Shown: in pieces, positions 34,668-48,087 of the stretch | Position numbering within the stretch: the first letter of the stretch is position 1 | How the letters are laid out: every line of letters starts with the position of its first letter | Source: Megascapheus bottae | Lineage: Eukaryota; Chordata; Mammalia; Rodentia; Geomyidae | NCBI GenBank assembly: GCA_024803745.1 | Contig: JANJXV010000194.1 | Span: 682,001-746,000 of the forward strand | Direction: 5' to 3' | DNA: 64,000 bases | Made by a program: the position numbers and the translations under genes | Notes under the pieces: generated by a model | Told to the model about the DNA's origin: nothing | The model's input: only the letters and a program-made list of their open reading frames with translations | Databases searched by the model: none

Positions 34668-37600
34668 CTACTGATTATGATGAATGAGGGAAACCACTGA
34701 ACCTAAGTTCCTTTGAGTCTGGCTTACTTCACTTAATATGATTTGTTCTAAGTCTTTCCATTTCCTAACAAATGGGGCGATGTCATTCTTTCTGACAGCA
34801 GCATAGAATTCCATTGTGTACAAATACCACAACTTGTTGATCCACTCATCAACTGAGGGACATCTGGGTTGGTTCCATATCTTTGCTATGGTGAATAGTG
34901 CTGCAATGAACATTGTTGTGCTAGTGGGTTTAGTATGCCCTTGTTTCTGGATTGTTGGGTAAATGCCAAGTACTGGAATTGCTGGGTCATAGAGGAGTTG
35001 TATGTTTAGCGTTTTGAGGCCCTGCCGCACTGCTTTCCATAGTGGTTGAACGAGTTTGCACTCCCACCAACAGTGTAGTAGTGATCCCTCCTGACCACAT
35101 CCCCTCTAGCATCTGTTGTCATTCGTTTCCTGATCCTGGCCATTCTAACTGGAGTTAGGTGGAATCTTAGACTTGTTTTGATTTGCATTTCTTTTATGAC
35201 CAGAGATGTTGAGCATTTCTTCATGTGTCTATAGGCCATTTTTGTTTCTTCTTCAGAGAAGACTCTCTTTAATTCTTTGGCCCATTTTGTAATGGGATGT
35301 GTGTTACTTTGAGGGTTAGTTTTGGAGTGATTCAATTTTTTGAGTTGTTGATATATTTTAGATATGAGGCCTTGTTCCGTTGTTTGGGTGGTGAAGATCT
35401 TCTCCCACTCTGTAGGCTTCCTGATTAGTTTACTAGCTATATCCGTTGCCATACAAAAGCTCTGCAGTTTAATGCAGTCCCACTTATCCAGCCTTTCTCT
35501 GATTTGTTGTGATTCTTGGTCCTTATTAAGAAAGTTTCGACCTGTACCAAGGAGGCCTAGTGTATCTCCTATTCCTTCCTGTAAACTTTTCAGTGTGTCA
35601 GCTTGTACCTCCACGTCTTTGATCCATTTGGAGTTTATTCTAGTGCAAGGTGACAAAGAAGGATCCAACTTTAGTTTTCCGCAGGTGTTTAACCAGTTCT
35701 GCCAGCACAACTTGTTGAAGAGGCTATCTTTCTTCTATTCTATTTTTTTGGCTCCCTGGTCAAAGATTAGGTGGCCATAGGTCTGTGGTTTAATATCTGG
35801 GTCCGCAGTTCTACTCCATTGGACTTCAGGCCTGTTGTTGTGCCATTACCAAGCTGTTTTGAGAATTATAGGTCTGTAATAGAGCCTTAAGTTTGGAATT
35901 GAAAATCCTCCAGCGCTGTTCTTTCTGCTAAGAAGTGTTTTTGCTATACGGGGTCTTTTATTATTCCATATGAAATTTTGAATTTCCTCTTCTATGTCTT
36001 TAAAGAATGACATTGGAATGTTGATGGGTATTACATTGAATTTGTAGATAGCCCTTGGCAAGATTGTCATTTTCACAATGTTGATTCTTCCAATCCAGGA
36101 GCACGGGAGGTTTTTCCATTTCCTTAGTTCTGCCTTAATTTCCTTTTTTAGGGTTTTAAAGTTTTCATCTAAACGGTCCTTTACATTCTTAGTTAAGCTA
36201 ATTGCTAGGTACTTTATTTTCTTTGAGGCTATTGTGAAAGGATTTTCTTTCCTGATTATTGCCTCGTTCCTCTCAGTGTTGGCGTAAAGTAAGGCAGTTG
36301 ATTTGTGAGGGTTGATTTCATGGCCTGCTACCCTTCCAAAGCTTTGAATCAGCTCAAGGAGCTTGGGAGTAGAGTCTATAGGATTCTTTAAATACAGAAT
36401 CATGTCATCTGCAAAGAGGGATAGTTTTATTTCCTCTTTCCCTACTTGGATCCCCTTTATGCTTGCTTCTTGCCTTATTGCACTGCCTAGGAATTCTAGT
36501 ACTATGTTAAAAAGGAGTGGAGAGAGTGGGCATCCTTGTCTCGTTCCTGATTTTAGAGGGAATGGCTTTAGATTTTCACCATTAAGTATAATACTAGCAG
36601 TGGGTTTCTCATACACAGCCTTTATTACATTGAGAAATGTTCCATGGATTCCTAGTTTCTCCTCATCTTTTAACATAAAGGGGTTTTGGATCTTGTCAAA
36701 TGCCTTTTCCGCATCTATTGAGACAATCATGTGATTTTATCCCTGCTCCTGTTGATGTGTTGAATTATATTAATTGATTTGTGTATGTTGAACCAGCTTT
36801 GCCTCCCTGTGATGAATCCAGTTTGATCATAGTGTATATTTTTTTGATGAGTTGTTGTAGACGGTTGGCCAGTATTTTGTTGAGAAGTTTTGCATCGAGG
36901 TTCATCAAAGAAATGGGTCTATAGATCTCTTTCTTTGATGAATCTCTGTCTGGTTTGGGGATGAGGGATATGCTGGCTTCACAGAATCAGTTTTGTAAAG
37001 AACCTTCATTTTCAATTTCGTTGAAGAGCTTGAGGAGTATTGGTGTGAGCTCTGCTTTGAAGACCTTATAGAATTCAGCTGTGAATCCATCTGGCCCTGG
37101 GATCTTTTTAAGTGGAAGTTGTCTAATTTCCATTTCTATTTCAGAGCTTGAAATAGGCCTGTTGAGTTGGGTTAGCTCTTCTTGGTTCAGTGTGTGTATG
37201 TTAATATTGTCTAGGAATTCATCCATTTCTTCCAGATTCTCAAATTTGTTGGCGTAAAGGTTTGAGAAGTATTCCCTCATGATATTCTGGATCTTGGTAA
37301 TTTCTGTCGTGATATTACCATTTTCATCTGCGATTTTGTTTATTTCGATATACTCTCTTCTTTTTTTGGTAAGATTTGCTAAGGGCTTGTCAATTTTGTT
37401 AATTCTTTCAAGAACCAACTCCTTGTTTTTTTGATTCTTTCTATAGTTTTTTTTATTCCAAATCATTTAATTCTGCTTTGATTTTAATAATTTGCTTTCT
37501 CCTAATGGGTTTAGGGTTGGTTTGTTGCTCTTTTTCCAGGAGGTTCAGGTGAGACATTAACTAGTTGGTTTGCCATTTTTCCAACTTGCTATTGTAGGCA

Positions 37601-38508
37601 CTCAGCGCTATAAATTTTCCTCTGAGTACTGCCTTTGTTGTTTCCCTAAGGAGTTGATATTTGTGTGCTCCATATTGTTAAATTTCATAAACAGTTGGAT
37701 ATCTGTTCTGATCTCTTCGATTATCCATTGTTTTTGATTCAACAATGTGTGGTTCAGTCTCCATGAGTTACAGGGTTTTCTTTGGTGGAGATGTGTGTTC
37801 AGCTCCAATTTGATGCCTTTATGGTCTGAGAGTGTGCATGGAATAATTTCAGTGTTTCTGAATCTGTCCAGGTTTGCTTTATGGCCTAAGATGTGGTCTA
37901 TTTTGGAAAATGTTCCATGTGCTGCTGAGAGAAACGTATATTGTGGTGTTACTGGGTGGAATATTCTGCAGATGTCTGTTAGATCTAGTTGGTCTATATA
38001 GTTGTTCAGTTCTAAGGTTTCTCTGTTGAGTTTTTGCCTTGTTGATCTGTCCATAGGTGAGAGTGGTGTGTTAAACTCACCAACAATCACTGTGTTTCGA
38101 TCTATGTATGGTTTCAGTGTAAGTAAAGTTTGCTTGATGAAGTTTGGAGCTCCGGGATTGGGTGTGTAAATATTTAGGATTGTTATGTCTTCCGGGAGGA
38201 AAGATCCCTTTAGTAGTATGTAGTAACCTTCTTTGTCTTTTCTTACTAATTTTAGTTTGAAGTCTATTGTATCTGATATGAGGATGGCAACTCTAGCCTG
38301 TTTATGGGGGCAGTTAGCTTGATAGAGTTTATTCCAACCTCTCACTTTCAAAAGATGATTGTTTTTGGGTAAGATGTGTCTCTTGAAGACAGCAGAACGA
38401 TGGCTCTTGCTTTTTGATCCAACTAGACAACCTATGCCGTTTAATTGGAGAGTAAAGTCCATTGATATTGAGAGTTAGGATTGAGAGATATTTATTAGTT
38501 CCTACCAT
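34668..38508 (-). pseudogene. L1 ORF2 pseudogene, copy f
   Basis: QETH is intact (CTGCTGTCTTCAAGAGACAC), then the shared one-base shift. The endonuclease frame is 38462-37608 (284 codons; TFLSAAHG). RT parts: 37466-36987 with KKIPGPDGF (Ile for Ser) and 36730-35846 with [11 protein letters not shown] and FADDMI, ending at a Tyr-to-stop change after ILKTAW. The frame 35710-35006 is thrown out by a one-base loss (ATTCGTTTCC), so the Cys/His motif is out of frame, as in g. C-terminal frame 35030-34668. Confidence 0.95.
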
Positions 38509-38556
38509 TTTTAAAAGCTTTTAGTAGGGCCTGTGTCTTGACAGTTCTTGTGGTCC

Positions 38557-39740
38557 TTAGATGGTATGCTGTTTAGGTGCCTTTTCTTTCCCTATATTGC
38601 ATTTATTTTGGTTTTCTATGTATAGAGCATCTTTGAGAATTCTCTGTAGTGTTGGTTTTGTTTCGACATATTGTTGCAGCTTTTCCCTGGAATGGAATGT
38701 TTTTATTTTTCCCTCAGTTATGAATGAGAGCTTAGCTGGCTACAGTATTCTTGGTTGGTAGTTATTTGATATAAGGGCATGACATATATGCTTCCAGTCA
38801 CTTCGTGCTTGCATGGTCTCTGCTGAGAAATGTGGGGTTATTCTGATTGGTTTGCCTTTGTAGGTTACTGATCCCTTTTCCCTGGCTGCCTTTAGGATCT
38901 TTCCTTTCGTTTCTATTGATCCAGTTCGGATCACAATGTGGCGGTGGGATGTTCTTTTCTGGTCAGGTCTGTTTGGGGTTCTAAAAGCTTCTCGTATCTG
39001 GATGGGCCTGCCCTTCTGGATATTTGGGAAATTCTCTGAGATGATTCCCTGAAGTATATTTCCAAATCCATTGACCTCTTTCTCTACGCTCTCCTCAGTA
39101 CCAACTAGCCTTAAATTAGGCTTCCTAATTGTATCTTGGACCTCCTGAAGCGCTCTCTCATATTTCCTAGATTTGGATTGACTCATTTTCTGTTCTTTAT
39201 AATACCTAAATTATCTTCAGCCACGGAAATTCTCTCCTCTGCAATGTCTAACCTGCTATCAAAGCTATCTACTTTATTTTTCATCTCCCTTGCTTCTAAT
39301 TGCTCACTTTTGATGCCTTGCATCCCTTGTTTTAGATCATGTATGGATTTCTTTATCTCCTTGATTTCCTTTTGAGTGGTTAGCTCAGTAGCTTTATTTT
39401 CTTTGGACATTTGCTGGAGTTTGGTCACGTTTTTATTTGTGGATTCTTTGAATTCATCCATCTTTCTTTGAAAAACCTTTATTATGGCCTCCTTTATGGC
39501 TTCTTCTTTTTCACTTATCACCTTGTTTTTGCTTTCCTCTTGTTCAGGTATGGCTTCCTCCATTATCTCTTTCTTTATATTTTCACATTTTTCATTAATG
39601 ATGTTTATCAATTGCATTTGTGTAGCAATTGGAAGACTCTCCTCTAGGTTTGCCAGTGACTGTTCCATTGTCTGTTTACATTGGGTGGGGGATGTTGTTT
39701 CTTGATTTGACATTTTTCTTGAGTTTCTTGTTCTGCCCAT
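38557..39740 (-). pseudogene. L1 ORF1 pseudogene, copy f
   Basis: Two open halves, 39740-39183 and 39186-38740, with the family's 4-base deletion between them. It differs from e by ITPHFSAE (His for Asp) and by keeping ALISNNYQ. The rest of the C-terminal domain to 38557 lies behind the Tyr-to-stop change. Confidence 0.95.
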
Positions 39741-40400
39741 TTGAAAATGGGAGCAAGATTACTACTAAATACGATTATAGTTTTTCAGATATAACAAACC
39801 TAGTCCTCTGTAACTGGCAGACACTAGATATTCACAAGTTTTGTTTGGTATTATCACTCTTTCTTTTTGTGCACTTACAGACCAGCCTAATACAACCACT
39901 GATAAGCGATTTATACCCAAAACAATAAGCCTCTCAATCCAATCTCTATTGTCTTTAAGTCCCTCTGAGCCTAGAGAATAATTAACCACCTACATATACA
40001 ATATTGCTCAACAGCCATCAAGTGTAGATCCGTGCAGTATAAGGGTTGAAAGACGAGCAGAGGTCCAGAGATAGAAAAAAAGAATGAGAGAGGTCAGGGG
40101 AGGTGCAAGAGGATTAACGTAGGAGTGTAAGAATATTGTAGTAATGAAGAAAAGTTATAGCATAGGATAACTGACATAAGTTGGTAAGTAGGTAGCATAT
40201 TTGAGTACAAAGTTTGGAAAGTATTAGAATAAAACTTATGTGTTGCTGCACGACTAGCTCTTAGCCCAACCAGTGGCCTCACAGTGGACCATGGGTTGGA
40301 TCTGTTTTTCTTGTCTACGTTGAGGGAAAGGGGTATTTCACAAGATGCAGAAGCGAAGATTTCAGAAGCAAATGCTGTGAGTGAATTAGCTCGTAAAAAG

Positions 40401-40612
40401 CATTTTTATTTTCTTTTATCTTTCTGCCAGTCTTGGGGCTTGAATTCAGGGCCTGAGCACTGTCCTCGGGTTTTCTCAAGTCTAGCCCTCTGCCACTTGA
40501 GCCACAGTGCCATATCTAGATTTTCTATCTATGTGGTACTGAGCAATCAAACCCAGATCTTCATGGATGCTAGGCAAGCACTCTACCACTATGCCAAACT
40601 CTCAACCCTGAC
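40401..40612 (-). mobile_element. Dimeric ID-like SINE, spacer 7
   Basis: Reads GCCATATCTAGATT, where relatives have GCCACATCTAGATT. Confidence 0.75.
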
Positions 40613-40627
40613 ATAGTAATTATAAAG

Positions 40628-40672
<45 letters not shown>
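40628..40672. repeat. ATC/TCA microsatellite, 15 triplets
   Basis: Equal in length to spacer 6, consistent with recent duplication of that unit. Confidence 0.92.
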
Positions 40673-40673
<1 letters not shown>

Positions 40674-40879
40674 ATCCAAATATCCTTTCTCCTACAGAGA
40701 ATTAACACGTAACTGTGTCTAATGCTTTTTTTTTAATTTCACTAATTCTTCTGTGTTTTTCCCTCTTGCATTTTTTACACATGACAGCAAAGCTAATCAT
40801 CAGGAAAAAATTGATTAGGATACAGAAATCTAATAATATCCCAGTAGATTGACGTCAAAAATATGTGCAAGATGCCCTG

Positions 40880-41071
40880 TGTGTTTGACCTAGTGGGAGA
40901 GTCCTTGGCTACCAAGCAGTAAGCCTCAGGTTTGATTCCTCATTACCACATACATAGAAAACGCTGCAAGTGGTGCTGTGGCTCGGTGGGACAGCTAAAG
41001 CCTAAAGAAAGCCCAAGAACCATGTTCACACTCTGAGGTCAAGTCCCAAGACTAGCAAAAACAAAAAAAAA
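40880..41071 (+). mobile_element. Dimeric ID-like SINE, spacer 7, plus strand
   Basis: Has the AACCATGTTC variant between the right-monomer boxes, shared with spacer 9. Confidence 0.75.
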
Positions 41072-41806
41072 TTCACCAAGGGGCAAAATGCAGGCAGAGA
41101 AGGCACTGTGAAGCAAATGTTTTGTAAAGGATGAGGGCAATATTGACCCTTAAGTTTGGATCTTACCTAACTCCTTGAGCCTGAGACCAGACTGGTAGTT
41201 GGGCCTAGTGGAAGACATTGGGATTGGACAAATAAAGTGTGCTGTATACTACATCCACATGTATATTGTGAGACTGGAGGAGAGATTCAGCCTCCAGTAT
41301 GTCTTTGGTGAGGTCTTTTGTGAGCAAGGATCTTTGGTCATTGGGCCCTGAAAGGTGACCCTGCCTCCCTCACAATGGAACAGAATATGGAACCCTGGTA
41401 ACCAAGCCACTGTAACTAACAACCAGCTCAAGCCAGCTCACTTGGCCTGTGGCTCAGGAGGAAGAAAGATGTTGCTGTGCTGTTGCCAAAGGTCAGGAAA
41501 CTCGAGTCTCAGGCATGGAAGTTGTGGATGTCTTACTCGAAGATATACATGCTAGATCATTGCCAAGCCACAAATCCAGTATAACAGAACTTTCTCTAAG
41601 AAGAAGGCCAGGAAAATCCAGGGCAACCAGATGAAGTAAATTTCTAAGAAGAAATGTATTTGACCCCATCATCCTCCCCACACACTACAACTTTCTTTTT
41701 TTTCATTTTTTATTGTAATTAGTAAAAGGGTTAGATGATATTTGCCAGATAGAAGGTGCATTAATTCACATACATTGATACCCTTTCACATGTCTTGGTA
41801 CCCATT

Positions 41807-41854
41807 TCCCTCCAACCCCACACCCCTCACCCGTATTGGTTTTCCCCCCTTCCC
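41807..41854 (-). other. G-rich 3' UTR tract, L1-g
   Basis: Same split first block (CACCCCTCACCCGTATTGG) as copy f. Confidence 0.75.
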
Positions 41855-42107
41855 TATCAAATTTCAAATATCCAAATACAAATAAATTCAATATATCAGA
41901 TAACAAAGTGAGATACTATACCAATATGGGATAACCAAGGGACAGCAAGCGAGATGAGAGACAACATAGTACATTAAGGCAACAATCATTCATTATATGG
42001 CTTTTGTGTCGATATCCTGGAGGTCCTTTCAATTAGCTTCACATTATATGGCCTTATATATGGCCTTTTGCTCTATTCACAATCTCTGCTAGTAGAGCCC
42101 AAGATTT

Positions 42108-45100
42108 CTACTGATTATGATGAATGAGGGAAACCACTGAACCTAAGTTCCTTTGAGTCTGGCTTACTTCACTTAATATGATTTGTTCTAAGTCTTTCCA
42201 TTTCCTAACAAATGGGGCGATGTCATTCTTTCTGACAGCAGCATAGAATTCCATTGTGTACAAATACCACAACTTGTTGATCCACTCATCAACTGAGGGA
42301 CATCTGGGTTGGTTCCATATCTTTGCTATGGTGAATAGTGCTGCAATGAACATTGTTGTGCTAGTGGGTTTAGTATGCCCTTGTTTCTGGATTGTTGGGT
42401 AAATGCCAAGTACTGGAATTGCTGGGTCATAGGGGAGTTGTATGTTTAGCGTTTTGAGGCCCTGCCGCACTGCTTTCCATAGTGGTTGAACGAGTTTGCA
42501 CTCCCACCAACAGTGTAGTAGTGATCCCTCCTGACCACATCCCCTCTAGCATCTGTTGTCATTCGTTTCCTGATCCTGGCCATTCTAACTGGAGTTAGGT
42601 GGAATCTTAGACTTGTTTTGATTTGCATTTCTTTTATGACCAGAGATGTTGAGCATTTCTTCATGTGTCTATAGGCCATTTTTGTTTCTTCTTCAGAGAA
42701 GACTCTCTTTAATTCTTTGGCCCATTTTGTAATGGGATGGGTGTTACTTTGAGGGTTAGTTTTGGAGTGATTCAATTTTTTGAGTTGTTGATATATTTTA
42801 GATATGAGGCCTTGTTCCGTTGTTTGGGTGGTGAAGATCTTCTCCCACTCTGTAGGCTTCCTGATTAGTTTACTAGCTATATCCGTTGCCATACAAAAGC
42901 TCTGCAGTTTAATGCAGTCCCACTTATCCAGCCATTCTCTGATTTGTTGTGATTCTTGGTCCTTATTAAGAAAGTTTCGACCTGTACCAAGGAGGCCTAG
43001 TGTATCTCCTATTCCTTCCTGTAAACTTTTCAGTGTGTCAGCTTGTACCTCCACGTCTTTGATCCATTTGGAGTTAATTCTAGTGCAAGGGGACAAAGAA
43101 GGATCCAACTTTAGTTTTCTGCAGGTGTTTAACCAGTTCTGCCAGCACAACTTGTTGAAGAGGCTATCTTTCTTCCATTCTATTTTTTTGGCTCCCTGGT
43201 CAAAGATTAGGTGGCCATAGGTCTGTGGTTTAATATCTGGGTCCGCAGTTCTACTCCATTGGACTTCAGGCCTGTTCTTGTGCCAGTACCAAGCTGTTTT
43301 GAGAATTATAGCTCTGTAATAGAGCCTTAAGTTTGGAATTGAAATTCCTCCAGCGCTGTTCTTTCTGCTAAGAAGTGTTTTTGCTATACGGGGTCTTTTA
43401 TTATTCCATATGAAATTTTGAATTGCCTCTTCTATGTCTTTAAAGAATGACATTGGGATGTTGATGGGTATTACATTGAATTTATAGATAGCCCTTGGCA
43501 AGATTGTCATTTTCACAATGTTGATTCTTCCAATCCAGGAGCATGGGAGGTTTTTCCATTTCCTTAGTTCTGCTTTAATTTCCTTTTTTAGGGTTTTAAA
43601 GTTTTCATCTAAACGGTCCTTTACATTCTTAGTTAAGCTAATTGCTAGGTACTTTATTTTCTTTGAGGCTATTGTGAAAGGATTTTCTTTCCTGATTATT
43701 GCCTCGTTCCTCTCAGTGTTGGCGTAAAGTAAGGCAGTTGATTTGTGAGGGTTGATTTTATGGCCTGCTACCCTTCCAAAGCTTTGAATCAGCTCAAGGA
43801 GCTTGGGAGTAGAGTCTATAGGATTCTTTAAATACAGAATCATGTCATCTGCAAAGAGGGATAGTTTTATTTCCTCTTTCCCTACTTGGATCCCCTTTAT
43901 GCTTGCTTCTTGCCTTATTGCACTGCCTAGGATTTCTAGTACTATGTTAAAAAGGAGTGGAGAGAGTGGGCATCCTTGTCTCGTTACTGATTTTAGAGGG
44001 AATGGCTTTAGATTTTCACCATTAAGTATAATACTAGCAGTGGGTTTCTCATACACAGCCTTTATTACATTGAGAAATGTTCCATGGATTCCTAGTTTCT
44101 CCTCATCTTTTAACATAAAGGGGTTTTGGATCTTGTCAAATGCCTTTTCCGCATCTATTGAGACAATCATGTGATTTTATCCCTGCTCCTGTTGATGTGT
44201 TGAATTATATTAATTGATTTGTGTATGTTGAACCAGCTTTGCCTCCCTGTGATGAATCCAGTTTGATCATAGTGTATATTTTTTTTGATGAGTTGTTGTA
44301 GACGGTTGGCCAGTATTTTGTTGAGAAGTTTTGCATCGAGGTTCATCAAAGAAATGGGTCTATAGATCTCTTTCTTTGATGAATCTCTGTCTGGTTTGGG
44401 GATGAGGGATTTGCTGGCTTCACAGAATCAGTTTAGTAAAGAACCTTCATTTTCAATTTCGTTGAAGAGCTTGAGGAGTATTGGTGTGAGCTCTGCTTTG
44501 AAGACCTTATAGAATTCAGCTTTGAATCCATCTGGCCCTGGGCTCTTTTTAAGTGGAAGTTGTCTAATTTCCATTTCTATTTCAGAGCTTGAAATAGGCC
44601 TGTTGATTTGGGATAGCTCTTCTTGGTTCAGTGTGTGTATGTTAATATTGTCTAGGAATTCATCCATTTCTTCTAGATTCTCAAATTTGTTGGCGTAAAG
44701 GTTTGAGAAGTATTCCCTCATGATATTCTGGATCTTGGTAATTTCTGTCGTGATATTACCATTTTCATCTGCGATTTTGTTTATTTCGATATGCTCTCTT
44801 CTTTTTTTGGTAAGATTTGCTAAGGGCTTGTCAATTTTGTTAATTCTTTCAAGAACCAACTCCTTGTTATGTTAATTCTTTCTATAGTTTTTTATTCCAA
44901 ATCATTTAATTCTGCTTTGATTTTAATAATTTGCTTTCTCCTAATGGGTTTAGGGTTGGTTTGTTGCTCTTTTTCCAGGAGGTTAAGGTGAGACATTAAC
45001 TAGTTGGTTTGCCATTTTTCCAACTTGCTGTTGTAGGCACTCCGCGCTATAAATTTTCCTCTGAGTACTGCCTTTGTTGTGTCCCTAAGGAGTTGATATT

Positions 45101-45947
45101 TGTGTGCTCCTTATTGTTAAATTTCATAAACAGTTGGATATCTGTTCTGATCTCTTCGATTACCCATTGTTTTTGATTCAACAATGTGTGGTTCAGTCTC
45201 CATGAGTTACAGGGTTTTCTTTGGTGGAGATGTGTGTTCAGCTGCAATTTGATGCCTTTATGGTCTTAGAGTGTGCATGGAATAATTTCAGTGTTTCTGA
45301 ATCTGTCCAGGTTTGCTTTATGGCCTAAGATGTGGTCTATTTTGGAAAATGTTCCATGTGCTGCTGAGAAAAACGTATATTGTGGTGTTACTGGGTGGAA
45401 TATTCTGCAGATGTCTGTTAGACCTAGTTGGTCCATATAGTTGTTCAGTTCTAAGGTTTCTCTGTTGAGTTTTTGCCTTGTTGATCTGTCCATAGGTGAG
45501 AGTGGTGTGTTAAACTCACCAACAATCACTGTATTTCGATCTATGTATGGTTTCAGTGTAAGTAAAGTTTGCTTGATGAAGTTTGGAACTCCGGGATTGG
45601 GTGTGTAAATATTTAGGATTGTTATGTCTTCCGGGAGGAAAGATCCCTTCAGTAGTATGTAGTAACCTTCTTTGTCTTTTCTTACTAATTTTAGTTTGAA
45701 GTCTATTGTATCTGATATGAGGATGGCAACTCTAGCCTGTTTATGGGGGCAGTTAGCTTGATAGAGTTTATTCCAACCTCTCACTTTCAAAAGATGATTG
45801 TTTTTGGGCAAGATGTGTCTCTCGAAGTCAGCAGAACGATGGCTCTTGCTTTTTGATCCAACTAGACAACCTATGCCATTTAATTGGAGAGTTAAGTCCA
45901 TTGATATTGAGAGTTAGGATTGAGAGATATTTATTAGTTCCTACCAT
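42108..45947 (-). pseudogene. L1 ORF2 pseudogene, copy g (574-codon RT segment open)
   Basis: A stop precedes RETH. The endonuclease frame 45901-45266 ends at a Ser-to-stop change in the SDH motif (CTL-stop-DHK), and 45247-45047 continues. RT parts lie at 44859-44428 and 44349-44167. The core frame 44170-42446 is open for 574 codons: [24 protein letters not shown] (Val for the usual Gly), FADDMILYL, then thumb and C-terminal sequence to RMARIRKR, where a one-base loss (about 42567) destroys the Cys/His motif. C-terminal frame 42470-42108. Confidence 0.95.
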
Positions 45948-45995
45948 TTTTAAAAGCTTTTAGTAGGGCCTGTGTCTTGACAGTTCTTGTGGTCC

Positions 45996-47178
45996 TTAGA
46001 TGGTATGCTGTTTAGTTGCCATTTCTTTCCCTATATTGCATTTATTTTGGTTTTCTATGTATAGAGCATCTTTGAGAATTCTCTGTAGTGTTGGGTTTGT
46101 TTCGACATATTGTTGCAGCTTTTCCCTGGAATGGAATGTTTTTATTTTTCCCTCAGTTATGAATGAGAGCTTAGCTGGCTACAGTATTCTTGGTTGGTAG
46201 TTATTTGATTTAAGGGCATGACATATATGCTTCCAGTCACTTCGTGCTTGCATGGTCTCTGCTGAGAAATCTGGGGTTATTCTGATTGGTTTGCCTTTGT
46301 AGGTTACTGATCCCTTTTCCCTGGCTGCCTTTAGGATCTTTCCTTTCGTTTCTATTGATCCAGTTCGGATCACAATGTGGCGGTGGGATGTTCTTTTCTG
46401 GCCAGGTCTGTTTGGGGTTCTAAAAGCTTCTCGTATCTGGATGGGCCTGCCCTTCTGGATATTTGGGAAATTCTCTGAGATGATTCCCTGAAGTATATTT
46501 CCAAGACCATTGACCTCTTTCTCCACGCCCTCCTCAGTACCAACTAGCCTTAAATTAGGCTTCCTAATTGTATCTTGGACCTCCTGAAGCGCTCTCTCAT
46601 ATTTCCTAGATTTGGATTGACTCATTTTCTGTTCTTTATAATACCTAAATTATCTTCAGCCACGGAAATTCTCTCCTCTGCAATGTCTAACCTGCTATCA
46701 AAGCTATCTACTTTATTTTTCATCTCCCTTGCTTCTAATTGCTCACTTTTGATGCCTTGCAGCCCTTGTTTTAGATCATGTATGGATTTCTTTATCTCTT
46801 TGATTTCCTTTTGAGTGGTTAGCTCAGTAGCTTTATTTTCTTTGGACATTTGCTGGAGTTTGGTCACGTTTTTATTTGTGGATTCTTTGAATTCATCCAT
46901 CTTTCTTTGAAAAACCTTTATTATGGCCTCCTTTATGGCTTCTTCTTTTTCACTTATCACCTTGTTTTTGCTTTCCTCTTGTTCAGGTATGGCTTCCTCC
47001 ATTATCTCTTTCTTTATATTTTCACATTTTTCATTAATGATGTTTATCAATTGCATTTGTGTAGCAATTGGAAGACTCTCCTCTGGTTTGCCAGTGACTG
47101 TTCCATTGTCTGTTTACATTGGGTGGGGGATGTTGTTTCTTGATTTGACATTTTTCTTGAGTTTCTTGTTCTGCCCAT
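45996..47178 (-). pseudogene. L1 ORF1 pseudogene, copy g
   Basis: A private one-base loss (CTCCTCTGGTTTGCC, near 47084) breaks the frame about 30 codons after the start. Coiled coil resumes at 47056-46622 (MQLINIINEKCEN). The second half is 46625-46179 and reads ALKSNNYQPRIL. The 4-base deletion and Tyr-to-stop are present. Confidence 0.95.
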
Positions 47179-47839
47179 TTGAAAATGGGAGCAAGATTAC
47201 TACTAAATACGATTATAGTTTTTCAGATATAACCAACCTAGACCTCTGTAGCTGGCAGACACTAGATGTTCACAAGTTTTGATTGGTATTAACACTCTTT
47301 CTTTTTGTGCACTTACAGACCAGCCTAATACAACCACTGATAAGCGATTTATACCCAAAACAATAAGCCTCTCAATCCAATCTCTATTGTCTTTAAGTCC
47401 CTCTGAGCCTAGAGAATAATTAACCACCTACATATACAATATTGCTCAACAGCCATCAAGTGTAGATCCGTGCAGTATAAGGGTTGAAAGACGAGCAGAG
47501 GTCCAGAGATAGAAGAAAAGGATGAGAGAGGTCAGGGGAGGTGCAAGAGGATTAACGTAGGAGTGTAAGAATATTGTAGTAATGAAGAAAAGTTATAGCA
47601 TAAGGAAAACTGACATAAGTTGGTAAGTAGGTAGCATATTTGAGTACAAATTTTGGAAAGTATTAGAATAAAACTTATGTGTTGCTGCACGTCTAGCTCT
47701 TAGCCCAACCAGTGGCCTCACAGTGGACCATGGGATGGATCTGTTTTTCTTGTCTACGTTGAGGGAAAGGGGTATTTCACAAGATGCAGAAGCGAAGATT
47801 TCAGAAGCAAATGCTGTGAGTGAATTAGCTCGTAAAAAG

Positions 47840-48051
47840 CATTTTTATTTTCTTTTATCTTTCTGCCAGTCTTGGGGCTTGAATTCAGGGCCTGAGCACT
47901 GTCCTCGGGTTTTCTCAAGTCTAGCCCTCTGCCACTTGAGCCACAGTGCCACATCTAGATTTTCTATCTATGTGGTACTGAGCAATCAAACCCAGATCTT
48001 CATGGATGCTAGGCAAGCACTCTACCACTATGCCAAACTCTCAACCCTGAC
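47840..48051 (-). mobile_element. Dimeric ID-like SINE, spacer 8
   Basis: Close to the majority sequence of the array (CACATCTAGATT, GTGGTACTGAGC). Confidence 0.75.
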
Positions 48052-48066
48052 ATAGTAATTATAAAG

Positions 48067-48087
48067 TCATCATCATCATCATCATCA
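48067..48087. repeat. ATC/TCA microsatellite, 7 triplets
   Basis: Less than half the length of the tract in the units on either side. Confidence 0.92.

Larger units (their letters stand above)
34251..39740 (-). mobile_element. LINE-1 copy f (full length)
   Basis: The ORF1 and RT regions match copy e, and the 3' end matches copy g, including a one-base loss in ORF2 near 35127. The EN start region carries the CTTGAAGACAGC form of copies b and c, unlike e. Confidence 0.95.
39741..41691. other. Spacer 7 (type B, subgroup with 6 and 9)
   Basis: Shares the 6-bp loss (about 41170) with spacer 6, and GAACCATGTTCACAC near 41019 with spacer 9. One base is lost in AGCATAGGATAAC near 40163. No gene is seen in 39741-40400, 40673-40879 or 41072-41691. 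Confidence 0.7.
41692..47178 (-). mobile_element. LINE-1 copy g (full length)
   Basis: The 3' end is like f; the RT core is intermediate ([10 protein letters not shown] as in e and f, GHKINPHK as in h and i). It holds the longest open ORF2 segment of the window. Confidence 0.95.
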
